From: Mugil cephalus | Taxonomy: Eukaryota > Chordata > Actinopteri > Mugiliformes > Mugilidae | DNA: 64,000 bases | Assembly: GCF_022458985.1 (NCBI RefSeq) | Contig: NC_061771.1 | Location: 16,484,001-16,548,000, forward strand | Reading direction: 5' to 3' | Part shown: positions 13,363 to 28,300 of the stretch, piece after piece | How positions within the stretch are numbered: position 1 is the stretch's first letter | Layout of the letters: the number at the start of each line of letters is the position of its first letter | Made by a program: the position numbers and the translations under genes | Notes under the pieces: generated by a model | What the model saw: only the letters and a program-made list of their open reading frames with translations | Told to the model about the DNA's origin: nothing | The model's database searches: none

Positions 13363-16300
13363 CTAGGATTAGAAAGTGTAAACTCAGAAGTTCATCATCT
13401 AATTCATTTTTCTTTTGTTTTTAAAAGAACTTCCACAACCTATAACGTCACATCACGAGTTGAGTCGGGCCTCTACTCACTTATAGTGATATTCCACGGG
13501 TATGGAGTCGGGGGAGGTAATGTCGGGATGACACTGGCGTCGGTGGTCCAGTAACCCCGGAAACCCTGCTGTTGATTAGCTCCGTTACTAAGGAAGCGAA
13601 TAACGACTGTGTTGCTGGGGACAGCGATGGCAGGTGGAGGGGCAAAGCCGCAGAATCGACCTGCAGAGACAACAGTGAGAGCTGTTTCACCGTAGCCCAG
13701 TTTATTAGCTGACACTGACTTTACACACAAAGACAAAGTTTTAGTACGGTGACCAACCGAGTGATGACATGTTGTATCCATTGAAGACCTCCACATAGTC
13801 CACACAGTTTCCTAACATGTTCACAGCTTGCAGTTCAAAATGAGTGAAGGCTACGTGGATACTTTTTGATGAAGGGATGGCTATACGCCACGTGCAAACA
13901 CTCCGGGCTTCGTAGTCACCGGGCCAGTTGGGGGAGGTGATTTCACCCTGGTTGCTGCTGAAACTTCCTCCACAAGGAGCTGTCACAGAACGAGCACAGG
14001 TAGGAGGGCAGAGACAAAGTGACAGTGAGACACACACACACACACACACACATTTTGCTTTTTCCTCAGCGCCTTGTCTGGTGTGCTGCCTTACCGTCTG
14101 CAGGGTCCACCGCCCTCCAGGTGGCAGTGAAGCCTGTGTCCACCACTTTGTCATTTGAGGAGAAGCTGATGTGAAGCGTATTTCCGTCACTCACTATATC
14201 TTTAGGGCCGACATTGCCGCAGTAGGTGCCTAAGGTAAAAATGAAGAAGTGTTAGTCTAACATCTATGGGAAACCATTTTATCCAGATTTTTTTCAATGA
14301 TTATAGATCTGTTAACATATATACTGAAATTCTCCTTAGGCCTAAATGTAGACTTATTAGTCATTAGTTAGTTATTTTTAGTTAGTTTCGTTTTACTTTT
14401 TGTGGATTTGAACCTCGTGGATGGCTATAATGTTCTGAGTTCAGCTTTTGTGTTTGTATAAACACTTTTAAGACAAACTTTTAATTGCTTTTTGATGCAT
14501 AACTTGACATATACTTAGCAGGGTTGTCACAATATCAGATTTTCACGTCACGATGATGATGTTATCGCAATATCAACAAAAAAATTTAAATAATAGAAAA
14601 ATCCAGGAAATGCATCTTTAACTTTATTTATTTAGTTTTCTGTCTTTTGGGAGATGAATTACACTCAAAATAACAGTAGAACTGAAGAAAAGAATATATG
14701 CAGTGATGTCACTGCCTGGGGCCTGAGAGGCAAAAACGTGGTGAAATGTATCAGTAAATACAGTGAAACGGGGAAAATGTGGATTATCAGATCAAATTAA
14801 AGGGTACTGGACTCGATAAAATTCATACAAACTAGTGTGGAATTTGGAAACGTGGTTAGCCTCAGTTTAGTTAGTTTTAGGTAATTTCAGTTATGATAAA
14901 TGTACCTAAACAACAGATGCTAACGCTAAGAGCTTAGCTCTTAAATAACGTTAGTCATACAACATTGTAGCGTCCGACCGGACGAAAACAACAACATCGA
15001 CAAACTTAGACTCTAAATGAGAATCACAACACCAGGTTTCTGTGCCTGGATTCCTGTTGTTTCTTAGTAATGCAGTGATCCATTTACTTCTCTTTTCTTT
15101 CGGAGTCAGAGATATCTGTAAAAATATATCTCCAACTGCTTTTCAAATCTGTTGGTACAGTCAGTCGCACAACGACTCTTCGCAATTGTTTAAATTAATA
15201 TTACAATTTAGATGCTATTAAAGTCCATGGTTCAAACTAATGCAGCTAATCTCCATGCTCAACTGTCATTATTTGACACTTTTTGTCACTATTGTAGACA
15301 TTACCCCATGGCTGTAACCATGGAGACTTCACTGGCTGTGACGTCACGTGCATATCCTCCATAGATATATATCTAAGAAAACAGGGGCAGATGTAAAACA
15401 CCTGTATCGTATTATATGTGCATTTTTAACACAATATTGAAAATAAATTTTTTAATACCACGATTATCGTTGAATACTAGTATTCAGTGACAGTCCTAAT
15501 ACTTAGAGCATCCCTCCCTCAGCAACAAGGACATGGAAACACCCTGCGACATGATCCATGCCGCTGTTGCTATGCAATTGGCCAAACTACCACATCACCT
15601 TGGACACTGTTTTGCCAACTACTTTTGTGTATCTGTTCATGATGCTAATTGTGTGAATTTTTTGAGTACACTGTTTATTTTATTTCACTAGATAATAGTT
15701 ATTTTTTATTTCACTTTAGTCTAATCTCATTTTATTTTATCTTTCTTGTGGTTTTCACAAGAGTGTTTACTTTTATGTTGTAAGAAGCTACGGTGACAAA
15801 GTAATTTCCCTCTTGGATCATTATAGTCTGTCTAAGTCTAAGAACATCTATATTCATTTGATCCTAAATATGTTTATTATATATATTATAATAATATAGT
15901 TATCGGATAACATTTTGTGACACAAGCAAGTTTGAATTTTATCCTGAAGAAAGATACACAAAGTGACTTTTCACTTCACTGTCACACAATAAATAGGCCG
16001 TAACTGTGCATTTAGAGGTGTAATTACATAAGTAACACATCAAATAATGCAAATTTATAATCATCAGGCAGCAGATGTTCACATACCCAGACTTCCCAGA
16101 CCGTCTGTGAGGCTGACTTTGTCATTTATGCACAGCTCACTCTCCTCCAGGGAGAAATCACGGAAATGCAGGTGGACCAGTTTTCCAGCAGGAACGCGGA
16201 TGATCCAGTGGCAGCTCGCTTTGTTGCTGTAGCTGCCAGGGTAACCCATAGAGGACACGGTGCCGCTTGTGCCAGTCAGTTCCTTTGCCCCTCCACAGCC

Positions 16301-19300
16301 AGATGCTGCACAAGGAGGACAAAAGGTGAAAACGTGACATACACTTGGCCTTAATTTGTGAGCAAATCGTTTCACTTCAGCTGGATTGAATCATACTGTG
16401 CTCATTGTAGATGTCCCTGCGGATGACATTTGAGATCCAGGGGATGTAGGCAGAGGAGCGGGTGAACACGGAGGGCTTTTTATCCATAATGCATCCAACA
16501 GGGCCGAAGCTGGTTATACCATGAACTTCCCAAAGACCACCAGGGGTATCCTGGCAAACCAGTGGACCACCTGAATCTCCCTGTCAAAGTCAAAATTGAT
16601 ACAGATTATCTTCTCATTAATGGCCAAAACAACATAGCTCTTATTGTATGCCTTATTTTTTTCTTTTTTTTTTACCTGACAGACAGATTTGAGCTCATCG
16701 GGAAGGGCATAACCGCAACAGATCATGGAGGGCTTGACCTGGAACCACCAGTAATCCATCCTCTTGCAGGTGTCATATGGCACAACGGGCAGGGCAACCT
16801 GGTTGAGGCCTTCTGCAACTTTAGGATTTTGTGAATCACCTGATAAATGCAAACAAATACATTTAGGTTGTTAGAAATTCCTTCAGTGTGACACGGGAAA
16901 TTAAACAAAGGCATTTGCACACAGAGTCCAGCAGATGGCATGCAAACTGAAATAATGAAAAAGAACAATTATGAATGTTTAATAGCACAGAAATGTGTGT
17001 GTCTTCTGAGGCCTTTTAGTATTTATTCAGTTAAATTAGCTGTAAAAGGTTAGACAATAGCTCAGCGACAGTATAAACATATAAATGTGAAGAGTGTGTG
17101 TAGGCTGCTTTTAGAGTGTGGAAAAAGCACCTGTCTCGTCTCCCCAGCCGGTGGCGTAGCACTTCTTTTCCGCGGGTAGGACTTCCTCCTCGGAGGGAAG
17201 GCAGGCGAATGATATCTGATCACTGGGTATGACCTCCCCATCCAGCCTCACCAGGGCAATGTCAAACTCCACCGTGGGCACCGTGGGATACTTGAAGCCC
17301 TCGTGGCGATAGATTCCAGATATGCTGAAGCAGCGTTCACTCGGCTCTGTGTAGGTCAGGTTGTGTTTTCCAAGGCACATACGCCAACGCTGCAGCTCAT
17401 CTGCATATCTGGGGAGGAAATCAGCACATTAGCCGGTAATAGTGCTTAACAGTCTACTGCATAGGTCTTCAACAGGGCGCCCGCGATACCCAGGGGGTCC
17501 GCGGAGGTACTGCAGAGGGGTCGCAAAATCTTTGGTTGATTAGACATTTTTACTTTTATTTTTGCCCGCAAATTTAAATTTCTTTCAATACACATTAACA
17601 TGAATCCAACATATTTTAGTAAAGGGATGAATAGAGACAGAAGACGTTATCTATCAGTCAGCACTTCACGCACTCAGCGATACAGGAGCTGTCTCAACAG
17701 CGCCACGCTAGCCGAGACCTGTCAATCTAAGCTTCCGGTACACGGCAGGCCCCGCCCCTACTGCTGCTGAGCCAATCACGAGGCAGCATATGATTCGCCG
17801 ACTGTCAGGTTCCCTGCAATTGGCTATGCAGTCCTCAGGTGAAATCCCAGATGCACGCTGCAATATTAGCAGTTAAAATTGCAGCCCACTACTGTTTTGT
17901 CACTAGAGCAAAAATAGAAATAAAAAAACAAATATTTGAACCTGTGTATTATTTGAAAAGCTTATTATTGAATGTAAAATGATAATAATAATAATAGTAA
18001 TGTATATTTATAATTTGTACTAGGTTGAGTTTAACTCTTATAAACTGACAGGATGTTGGAGCTGACTCTGTTTGCACTGTGGGAATTCTGGCTTTATAAA
18101 CAACAGTGTATCACGCATATCATTCACGGGCTCCACAGTGCACCAGGATCACTCTCTAAAGGGCTCCGAAGACCATTAGCCCAGGCGCTGAGGCGTCTCT
18201 AACAAGGCATCGCTCTCACACTGTAATAAGCATAAAGTGAAAGCACATACACCAGTGACTGCCATCTGAGATTAGGCAAATGGGCTTCCAGGAAGTCAGA
18301 GAAAACTTTATTCCCTTTAGCACCCTTCTTTGAAGCATTTAGAAAATTCTCTCCTTGTGCACTTAGAAAGAGCGTATTTACCTTATGAAGCAATGGGCTG
18401 CTGTGAGTACCCAGTTCTTATGAATAAGAGTACCACCGCAGGTATGGAAGAATTTGGGTTCTGTCTGACTGCTTGGCCAGACCTGAAACAAACAACCAGA
18501 GAAGAGACTCAAGTATTCAGTCTTTTAGATTATTATTATTATTATTATTACATTGTGCATATTTATATGACTTTTGCAACTTCATTAGTGGAGAACCTCA
18601 CCTGCATGGACACCTGCCAGGGCCAGGAGTGTGGCTTGGCTGCCTCCCCGTTTACAATGCGTGACACAACAGCGGGAGGAATGGCTGGTTTCCCACATGT
18701 ACTGGGCCAGTCTAAAGACGACGTGTTTGCATTTCAATAAAGCCAGAACATACAGTACATATCTGCAGCTAACAGATAAGCCCCTGTGATGCAGAAAAGT
18801 GGCTTTCGGTCCCTGACTCTGGCACACTGATTCAACCAGGTCGACACTGCTGGAGACACCTGGCTGTCTACTCGTCTCTAATGTCGTCAGTGTGTCTTCA
18901 TAAAACATAATCCCTGGCTCCTGCTGCAAATATCAAGGCCTTGGTGTCGCAACATAATAATACATAAAGATATACATTATTTTTGGCATCATTATTTTGC
19001 CGTTTGAACTAAATTGTCCCTGTCAGGCCTGTCTCACATTTTCTACCATCACCCCTCACTCTTTTTTACTTCCATCATCTGACACATGGGCAAACCCTGC
19101 GAGTTCATCTACGAAACTCCTTTTCGGCAATTGGTTTGGCAGCGGCCTGTGCCACCTGGGGCTCATCGCCGAGTGAGGAATGGAAATCAGGTGACAACTA
19201 GCAAGGAAGGATAGTGAAGCACTAGGCCTTTTCACTTTGTGTTCCCTTCACACCAAATCACCTCGCTGTACTGCAAATGTGTGAGATGGGAGAGAGGGAT

Positions 19301-22300
19301 AGGATGAGAGGAGGCATGGTTTAGATACACAGGTCTTCAGCGTTTTTCAGGCAGAGGACCCCCAAACTGATGGAGAGGTTAAGTACGGCCCCCCTACCTA
19401 CTTTATGCATTCTATATTAAACTTGGGCTCATGTTTTTTTTTTTATAAATATACATTATTATTATCATTTTGCATTCAATATTAAGCTAATCAAATATTC
19501 CTTTTTTTATTTCAAACAAGCGCAGCAGTAGGGTGGCTGTCCAGATGCTTCTGGGATTTCACGTTGAGACTTAATAGGTTCTCAGACAATTGCGGGAAAC
19601 CAGATAGAGTCAGCGTGTGCTATGTGGCCTCGTGAGTGACTCAGCAGCATCAGGGGCGGGTCCTACTGTTTACAGGATGTTTAGATTGACAGGTCTTATC
19701 TAGTGTGGTGCTCTGTGTGGAACGGTGTGCTGTTGATGCAGCTCCTGTATCGCTGAATGAGTGAAGTGATGACTGAAAGATACGTCTTCTGTCTCCATTT
19801 ATCCCTTGTGTTAGATTGAAGATGTTGGATTCGTGTTATTGTGTATTTAAAGGAATTTAAATTTGTGGAGGAAAATTAAAGAAAATATATATAAAAAATG
19901 TCTAATCAAGCAAAGATTTAGACACTCATGGACACTATTTTGGTCGCAAAATCTTTACTTGACATTTTTTATATATTTTAAAAATTTTCCCCAACAATGT
20001 TCACTACAGACAGCTGCCCTTCTGTTCCAAATGTTTGAAATAAAAATAGTTAATATCTGATCCTGTGTGTTATTTGAACAGCTTAATATTGAATGCAAAC
20101 TGATAATAATAATGCATATTCATAAATAGCACTATTTCTATATAGACTATAATAGGTAGGGGGTCCCTATTTAATCCCTCCATCAGTTTGGGTTCCTTGG
20201 CCTGAAAAACATCGAAGACCCCTGGTTTAGATGAATAGAGAGGAGGTGCTACTTGAAACCATTGTCTGTTGGTCCGTTTCACTGCTGATCGAAGAAAACT
20301 GCTGTGCTTTTGCGGAGCAATGTGTAGCTGAGTTCACTTATTTTTTGCCACTTTTCTGCTTAAAAAACTTACAGGACACCTCAGCGTCTCATGCATAATT
20401 GCTCCCAGTGGGCTTGGAACAACGATAGCGTTCATTTTAAAGAGCTGTTTTTGCTGCTACTAGAAACACAGTTTATAAAAGTAGAGGTGGTGAGTCACAA
20501 AAACAAGACAACGTTCTAAAATAGGCTAAAAGTCTAGGCAAAGCTGTGTTTGACTGCAGAGTTGAATACGCCTTGTTACATTTCCATTCAGCAGTATAGA
20601 ATAATACAGATAGTGTAGCTTTAAGTTTCAATGTAATGTGTTGCAGATGTTAGGAACACAGATGTTGTACCTATGGGGATGTTGTCCCAGGGGTTGGGCT
20701 GAACAGGGGGCTCAGTGGGAGCAGGCAGACTTGGGTTTGTTGTCCAGTAGGCCCTGAAGCCTTTGCCCTCAGTAAACAGGTCCGCATGGAATCGAATCAC
20801 CAGCCTGTTGCCCTGTGTCTGGATGGCACTAGGCAGCGTAGTCCCACAAAACGGACCTGAATAGATTGAATGAATAATTTGTCCATCGTGAATAAACTGG
20901 AAAAGAGATGACTCTTTCACGCTGAACATGCACGTTTTTATTTTAACGGTTAAGTGAATTTCTTTTGATGATGGGATTTTAACATGATTCATTTTCTAAT
21001 AAAGCCGTGTTATAAATATGCAAACCTGCATACCGTATTCTTGAATCAGGGCATTAGTCAGACCATTGATGTCGTACACCTTTATGTTATCATAGCATTT
21101 GGACGTCAAGATATCTTTGGCTTCTAGGTCAAAGTCTGTGAATGTTAGTTTCATTTTTGTCCCCAGAGGCAAAACGATGTTCCATATGCACTCGCTGTTG
21201 GCCTTGTAGTTCATAGGCCAGTCCTGGGACTTGATAACCCCGGTTTCCTCTGTGGAATAAGAGCCACAGCCCTGGATTTCTGAGAAAAAAACAAGAGAAA
21301 CTGCGTGAGAAGGAGAAAATGAAAAATCTCATGAAGAACAGAGCTTCAGATATACTTTTGTTCCCTTTTTTTTTGTACTGAAATACCAGGAGTTTTTCTT
21401 GTTATTTAGTATTTCTGTGTTGTTCTATTGCTGCTTCAGGTTCAATGAGGTTTATCTTCCACATTCCACAGGTGGAATCAATGGATTATCGCCTGATAAT
21501 CGTGATTAAAAAACAACAGATAAAGAAGTTTTATCTTGCTCTCTGTGCTCCACGCTGTACTCTGACCTGATGCTTTTTACACAGCTTACGTAACAACCGC
21601 GCAGTTTTGTTTTTTCACAATACGTGACAGAGGGGTGAGATGTTTTGTGGTTGGTTTTAATGAAGCGCGTTGTTGCTTCATCAACATGTTCCTCAGGTGC
21701 GAGTGTGCTCCTGTGTGTGTGTGTGTGTCTGTGTGTGTTTTGCAGTGTTGTAAGTGCGTGCATCAGTCCTCAGTACCTGTGACATCCTCAGGATACACAG
21801 CCTCCCACTTGGCAGAGAAACCTCGGTCTGTGAGGCGACCGTCGGACTGGAAGGTGATAGATATTTTGTTAGTGGCGCTGACCAGCACCGGGGGGATGAT
21901 GTAGCCGCAGTGTGTAGCTGTGAAGGAAGGAAAGGGAAGGGATGGAGGTGAAAAGAGGGAGGTTAATGGAGACAGCACGGCCAGGAGTTCAGGTGTACAG
22001 TTAAAGGAGAGTGGCAGAAACTCTGTGAACCAGGAGGAGTAAGTAAGTAAGCTGTCCGCGGCTGGAGATGTTGAAAGACTAAAAAATGAGACTGACTTTT
22101 CGCTCCATGAGTGTGACATAAAGCAGCTAGTTACCAATGGAAACCAGTAGTATCAGGTATCATTACCTGCAGGTACCTGATCTAATTGAATTGCAAAATA
22201 AGTACAACAGGCCAATCAGACTCATCAACTTCTGGCCAGGAGGTATTTTTGTGCAGACATTTTGTCAGTTTGACATGATTTTTGAATAATACCTAACGCA

Positions 22301-25300
22301 TTACTTTACCCTTGCGTTATTTGAGTCTGTGCTGTATGCTTTAAGTCATAGGTCTTCAACATGGGTCTGCGACCCCTAGGGGGTCCCCGGAGGTACTGCA
22401 GGCGGGACGCAAAATCTTTGGTTGATTTGACTTTTTTTTAATATATTTTTTCTATTCTTTATGATTACAAAACATGAACACATTCAAAGCAGAAGTCAGA
22501 AAAGCTGCTTTCGGATTACATTTTTGATCAAGGAAGCCAAAGTAAACCTTGAAGAATTCAAATTTTTGAAAATCACACAGGATCATCACAACCAAAAAAA
22601 ATAGATTTATGTATCGTATCCCACAATATACCTCAAATGTTTTGTTATTTCTCCTTTAATGAACGACTTTGTGTTGCTTCATAGTTGTCGTGATAATGAG
22701 TTTCAGGCAGCCAACGTGCCTTCTTCTCCAGTCCTGCAGTAAAACGGTCTCATCACCTATCTGTGAGTGTTTCACAGGGAGTGTCTTGCTGCACCTCAGT
22801 GCTTTAGTCCTTGAGAACTCAGCAGTAGATAAAGCTGTATCAGCCTCACTGCAGCCACTGAACTGAATAATAAGAGGTAATTCATAGTTTGCTCGGCTTA
22901 TTCTAAAGAAGATCCTAATCAACAGTTTTACGGCAGGAGGTGGCAGCTATTGAGCTGTACTGTAATAACAGCGCTGTTAGCCCAGCGAGGTGCACTGAAC
23001 GAGCCAAAGTCCTCATATTCAAGGACAGGATACGCATTAGCTTGTTGTGCTTGTTTGTGTTAATGCCTGAGACGTGGTTTTAAGGACCACCTTTACTCCA
23101 CAGTCACAGACGTGGAGCAGTGTCAGTAAGTTAAGCAGATACAATACACAAACTTTATTTCAAGTCTTACTGTAAAACGAACTAAACAAAAGTCAATCAG
23201 CATGGTTAGTGCGCGCAAGTGAAATGTTAAGGTATGGCTCACCTAGAACGCTGTATGCATCTGAGATGACCAGTTTGTCCTCCTTGCACTGTCCAGTCTC
23301 TCCTGTGATGGCCAATTCAGTGATGTGCAGCTTCACCAGGAATCCTCTGGACACAGATATCTCCCAGGAAGTGTTTAAATTAGCAGGGTATGGATTCGGG
23401 AAACCCATGGACTGGACAACTCCTTTACGCCCAGTAAGGATTATTGGACCGCCGCTGCCTGTGGTGAAAACAACACATCTCATATTCTGTCCTCATTATG
23501 CAAATTGTTTTGAAAAGAAGGGAGGCCGGATCAAAAGCTAGGTTTTGACATTTAAAATGGTTTACTGCATCTTCTTTTTTTATTGATGTGGACCAGCTTG
23601 ATCTGATACAAAACTGAGCTGTGAACAGATTCATAATGTGGTTCCTTAATTGGTCACTGGGGAGAACTGCTCAGTCTGCCAGCAGCTTTAACACGGTGAT
23701 GAATAGATGAAGCTAAAGGGGGTTGTCCCCACTCCTACGCACAGAGCTACTTACATTCATCCTTATTTGGTAGCTGTCACCTGGTTGATCTGTACAGGGA
23801 AGCTTCAGTTATCACTGGCTGGGAACCAGACCCAGAGAATAGACAATGGTTTTTGTAGCTCATTGTGCATCAGTATTAACTTTCAAGAGCTAAGTGAAAT
23901 AGCATGGGTTGTTAGGAACTTTTCTTTTTTTGTTTTTTGCTTGAATAGTGCTAAATATTGTCCTCCTCTTGTTGGGCAGCCAGGAATATCTCACACTGGT
24001 TATTTCAATAGAAACTAAAATACAGACTTAACAACAAAAAGTTTAATTGATTTAATATGGATCCATGCTTCCTGGTTTATTGTAAGCACACGACAGGGAC
24101 ATGAAACACAGTACTATGTCACTTTTGGAAAGAGTGCTCACCAGTGGTTGTGGCAGCCGGAGAGGTTTGAGTGGTGGGTCTGGTTGTGGTTGTGGGTTTG
24201 GTTGTGGTTGGAACAACAGGTGGAAGGCTGAACTTTGTGTAGGTTGCTTCGAATCCTTTTGAAGTCAAACTGTTGTCAGATTTGAAGCGGACAACCATGG
24301 TGTTTCTGCTGGAATCCACCGGCTTTGGCATCTTGCCCCCACATAGTTTACCTAATGGATTAGAAGTATTTACAATAACAGCAGCATCCCCACATTTCAG
24401 CTCTGACTCTGGCAGATCATCCAGGCTGATTTAAAAATGGAGTCTGTGCCGACACATTTAAAATGTTTTAGTGATTTGTCCATTGTACATGTTCTCAAAC
24501 TTTTAATTGAGGACCTACATAAGTGACACTGTTATTATAATCTCACATCTGTAATAAACTCTGGTTCATCATTATGTACATTGCTGAAATGTATTTGAAA
24601 ATAGGATTGTTTTCCCTGGATGTGTTACATCACGCTTACCAATTGAAGAAGCGCCAGCATCGCTGCCATCGTAGACCTGGACAAAGTCTCCACAGACCTC
24701 AGGGACCAGTTCGAAGGAGGTAAATGTCAGTCGGACCCTGTTGCCTTCGGGCACTGTGATTTTCCACTGGTCCAACAAATAAACAAACACGCAATCATAT
24801 TTGATGCTCGGTGTTTATTCTCATCAGTTTTCACTTTACACATCACTAAGAGTGTAAATGGCTGCACTCTCCATGGGGTTAAAACAACAGGCTCTCATGT
24901 TAGTGTTGTCCGACGGTTGTAACATAAGCTGCATTTTAGGCATACTGTAACTCTGCTCTAAATAATACTGCTATTGATTCGGCTGCTGCTTGGACAGATG
25001 TGATCCGTCAGACTAAAGCACAGCCAGATGAGATCATAATAACAACACCGTATGACTGATAAGTATTATTCACCGATCAAAAACACAAACGCCGTTGAGA
25101 TGATTGTGCTGAAATAAAACCAAAGCCAGTGTTTTGTCTTTGAGGTGAGAATCTGAAATACCGAGGTTTGTGAAGGCCCACATGCTAACCAGTGTTTCGA
25201 TATATTCAGGATGTCAGTATGTTAGAGTTAGCTTTCACAGTCACCAACTAAGAACTCTTGCAATCAGAGTTATGTGTCTCTAAACAAACGTGCCCTTCAC

Positions 25301-28300
25301 TGGTAGTCATATCATATGTAACAGAAGTAAAAAACTTGTTTTATCTTATCAGTTATAATCAAAGGAAAATTTCAAATGTTATCAAAAATGCTACACTTAA
25401 GTAAACTCTGACTAACTTAGGCCCACATTTTGGACATAGATTTGCAGAGATGCACCTGAAATGTGATTTTTTTTTTTTTTGTGACAGCAATCACACTATT
25501 ATTGTCAACTGCACTTGTAACTGCTTTTGAATGATATATTTACAAGTGTTAGGCTGTTGTTTGCTAAGTAAGTGTTATGGCACCTTTATAATGATACAAA
25601 CAGTTTCAGATGAGTGCCGGTGTATGTCGAAATGTGCTAATTGGAGAGTTTTTAAACATATTTTTGAGAACTTTGTGGAGTGATCTGTTACGTCTTCTTT
25701 GTGCAAAACAACATAAAATACAAAGAATTTGACTGTGGTTACACGCTGCCGTCTGTGTGCTTAAATATGGTGTAGCTATCACGAGGAGGAAGGGATAATA
25801 AAGACAGGATTAAGATTTTCTTTCTTTCTTTCTTTTTTTAAATTTGAACTATAGTGGGGCCTTTGGGTCCTATGAATTGAGGGGAGAGGCCAGGTCAGCA
25901 CCTTGTGCGGTTTTTCTTTCTTTTTTTTTTAGTTGTTCCTAAACTGTTTTGTGTGTGTGTCTCTGTCAGGCTGCATCCTGCTGGGGTCGGCTGCTGCCAT
26001 CAAGGAGTGTCATTGCTATGGGGTGGGGGTGCCTGGTCTGGTCTAGGTGGGTGGTACATGTCACAGCATCCCTATGAATACCAGGTCTAAAAGTTTCCCA
26101 GCAGAACACTGAATTGTCACAAGATGGTCAATGATATTTAGTTCTCGTGCCAGTGGTTTTATTGTTATGGCTGATCAGTGTATATATGGTATATCGGACA
26201 CTGTAAGACATCTTGCTGCATTTGCAGTTAGTTTGAAAATGGCAGGTCACCTAAACGATGCGATAAATTGCACCTAAACTGTGACATAAATATATATATA
26301 TAATAGTCTGTCAGATAGGTGGTTTTCTATCGTCCGTTCCTAAATGTCTAACTGTTCATAAGAGTGATGGGTTACAGGAAGACAACGCCTACCAGACAGT
26401 CCAGTTTGTCACTATGATTAACTCCTTTCATATACAGCTACTGTACCATAAAATATAAATCTGTTATTCTCATTTCAGTCTGTCCAGTGCTGTGCAGAGT
26501 GCACTCTGAACTACGATATTGTACATCAGATGCCAAAACCTCTGGGTCGGTAAGCGTTACCACCATGTAGCGTTCATATCTGGGCAGTGTGCTCTTCTTC
26601 ACGTGTGTGACAGTACCTGGTACAGCACTCCATCCGTGTAGTTCTTGTCCGGGAAGCCGGGGGTCATCAGATTCCCCTGATCACCTTGAAGAAAGCCGCC
26701 GGCTCCGGCTATTTCTGGTAACAGGAATGAAGGACACTTCAGCTCTACAGACACCTCAAGGATACCCACAGTACAGTCCTCCATCTACCCAACCCCATTC
26801 ATTTTTCCACCTACTGCCCCTCCTTTCATCCACCACCAATCATTGCAGTATTCACCTTCTAGGTCAATCACATACTGACGGACATCCAGCGCTATGTTGG
26901 AGTGAAAGTAATTTTCCATCTGAAATGGATTTCCTCTCATAATCTTACCTGATGTTTGCTCTGGAGCCACTGCTTTGAAATGAGCCTTGAATCCTTGGTC
27001 TGTTTTTCTGTCATTGGTGTCAAAGAAGACTGTGAGGTGGTTGGTCAGTGACACCACTGGCTTGGGTATGGAGTAGCCACAGTATTTGCCTGCAAACAAT
27101 ACAACATAAATTACGTGAAGGGAGCGCTTGTTCACCCACTTAAATTGAGGACACGATCCAAATGTTACAATAAACTGAAGCAAACAAAAAGGATGACTAA
27201 AGATTCCACAGTGAGACTTAAAATAGAAATAAAATGGGCACAAAGCAAAGTAGAACAACTTTATATGAAGTAAATCAACCACAAAGAGGCACAAAATGAT
27301 TTGTCCTTTTTAGCCTAGTTCCACCCCCCTTTTCGTGAGGTCATTGTATTTAAAAAAAAAAAAAAAAAGGAGAGAGATTTTCTGGAAGACATTCTACCAT
27401 TCAAGCAGCTTCTTCATTTCTTTTAACAGAACCATTTGTGGGTGGTGCACACACGTTCGAGGTTTGTTAACTGTAAACTTGTAAACGTTTCACCTCCATT
27501 CACACCTTGGATCTAGAGTTTTCACTAATTGTGAAGAAGCAGGACACCATATGGGTTTATCTGAACATATTTCTCCAATTATAGGTGAGTATCTGGTGGT
27601 AATTAACATGCGCCAGTCATATGGACACCACCCACAGATGTTCCTGATAAAAACCTCTACTCCACACCAATTATTTTGAACAGTTTTTGGCAGCAGGTAG
27701 TTAAACACATTGTATCATAATAACCAAATATAATTTTCTTTTGGCCAAGAATTAAAGGAGCTTAAAATGGGAGTTACTTCCATTTTCACTGCTGTCCTTC
27801 CCTCTGTACAAGAGCCCAGCCTCTATTAACTAGACTGTATATAAATATGGATCACACATCCTCACGTTCTTGCATTGGCTAAACCGACACTATTTTCTCT
27901 GGGACACAGTCAGCGCCATCTTGTGAATTTGGATCGTTGACTTCCACCAGACTCACGTTTAGTTTAATTAATAGAGTCATTATTAATTGATGCAGTCACT
28001 ATGATGTCACATCCTGTTTCTATAGCGTCAATTAAAACGACTTGTGCAAAAATTTGACACTTGAGTATGTATCAGCATCATATTAACTACCTAATATAAC
28101 AGAAACCATCCTTGAAATATTTGATGTATATTTTAGTGCTTTTGGTTAAACTTATGACCTATGCTGCAGCCAGTCACCAGGGGGAGCTCTACTTGCTTTG
28201 CTGGTTTCACTTTAGAGGAGTTGTTGCCGTCCATCTTTATACAGTCTATGCTCTAAACCAGACCCTTCATCATTTTCATTTAAATAGTATAAAATGTTAA

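Noticed and set aside
13741-14190. A 149-codon frame running through two exons and the CA repeat between them
   Set aside because: The frame crosses a clear acceptor (CTGTGACAG) and encodes a [10 protein letters not shown] stretch from the microsatellite; only the CUB6 part is coding.
16514-16852. Read-through frame past the protease-1 exon ending VCQ
   Set aside because: A donor CAG|GTAAAA ends the exon; the read-through portion is intronic and reads the next exon in the wrong frame.
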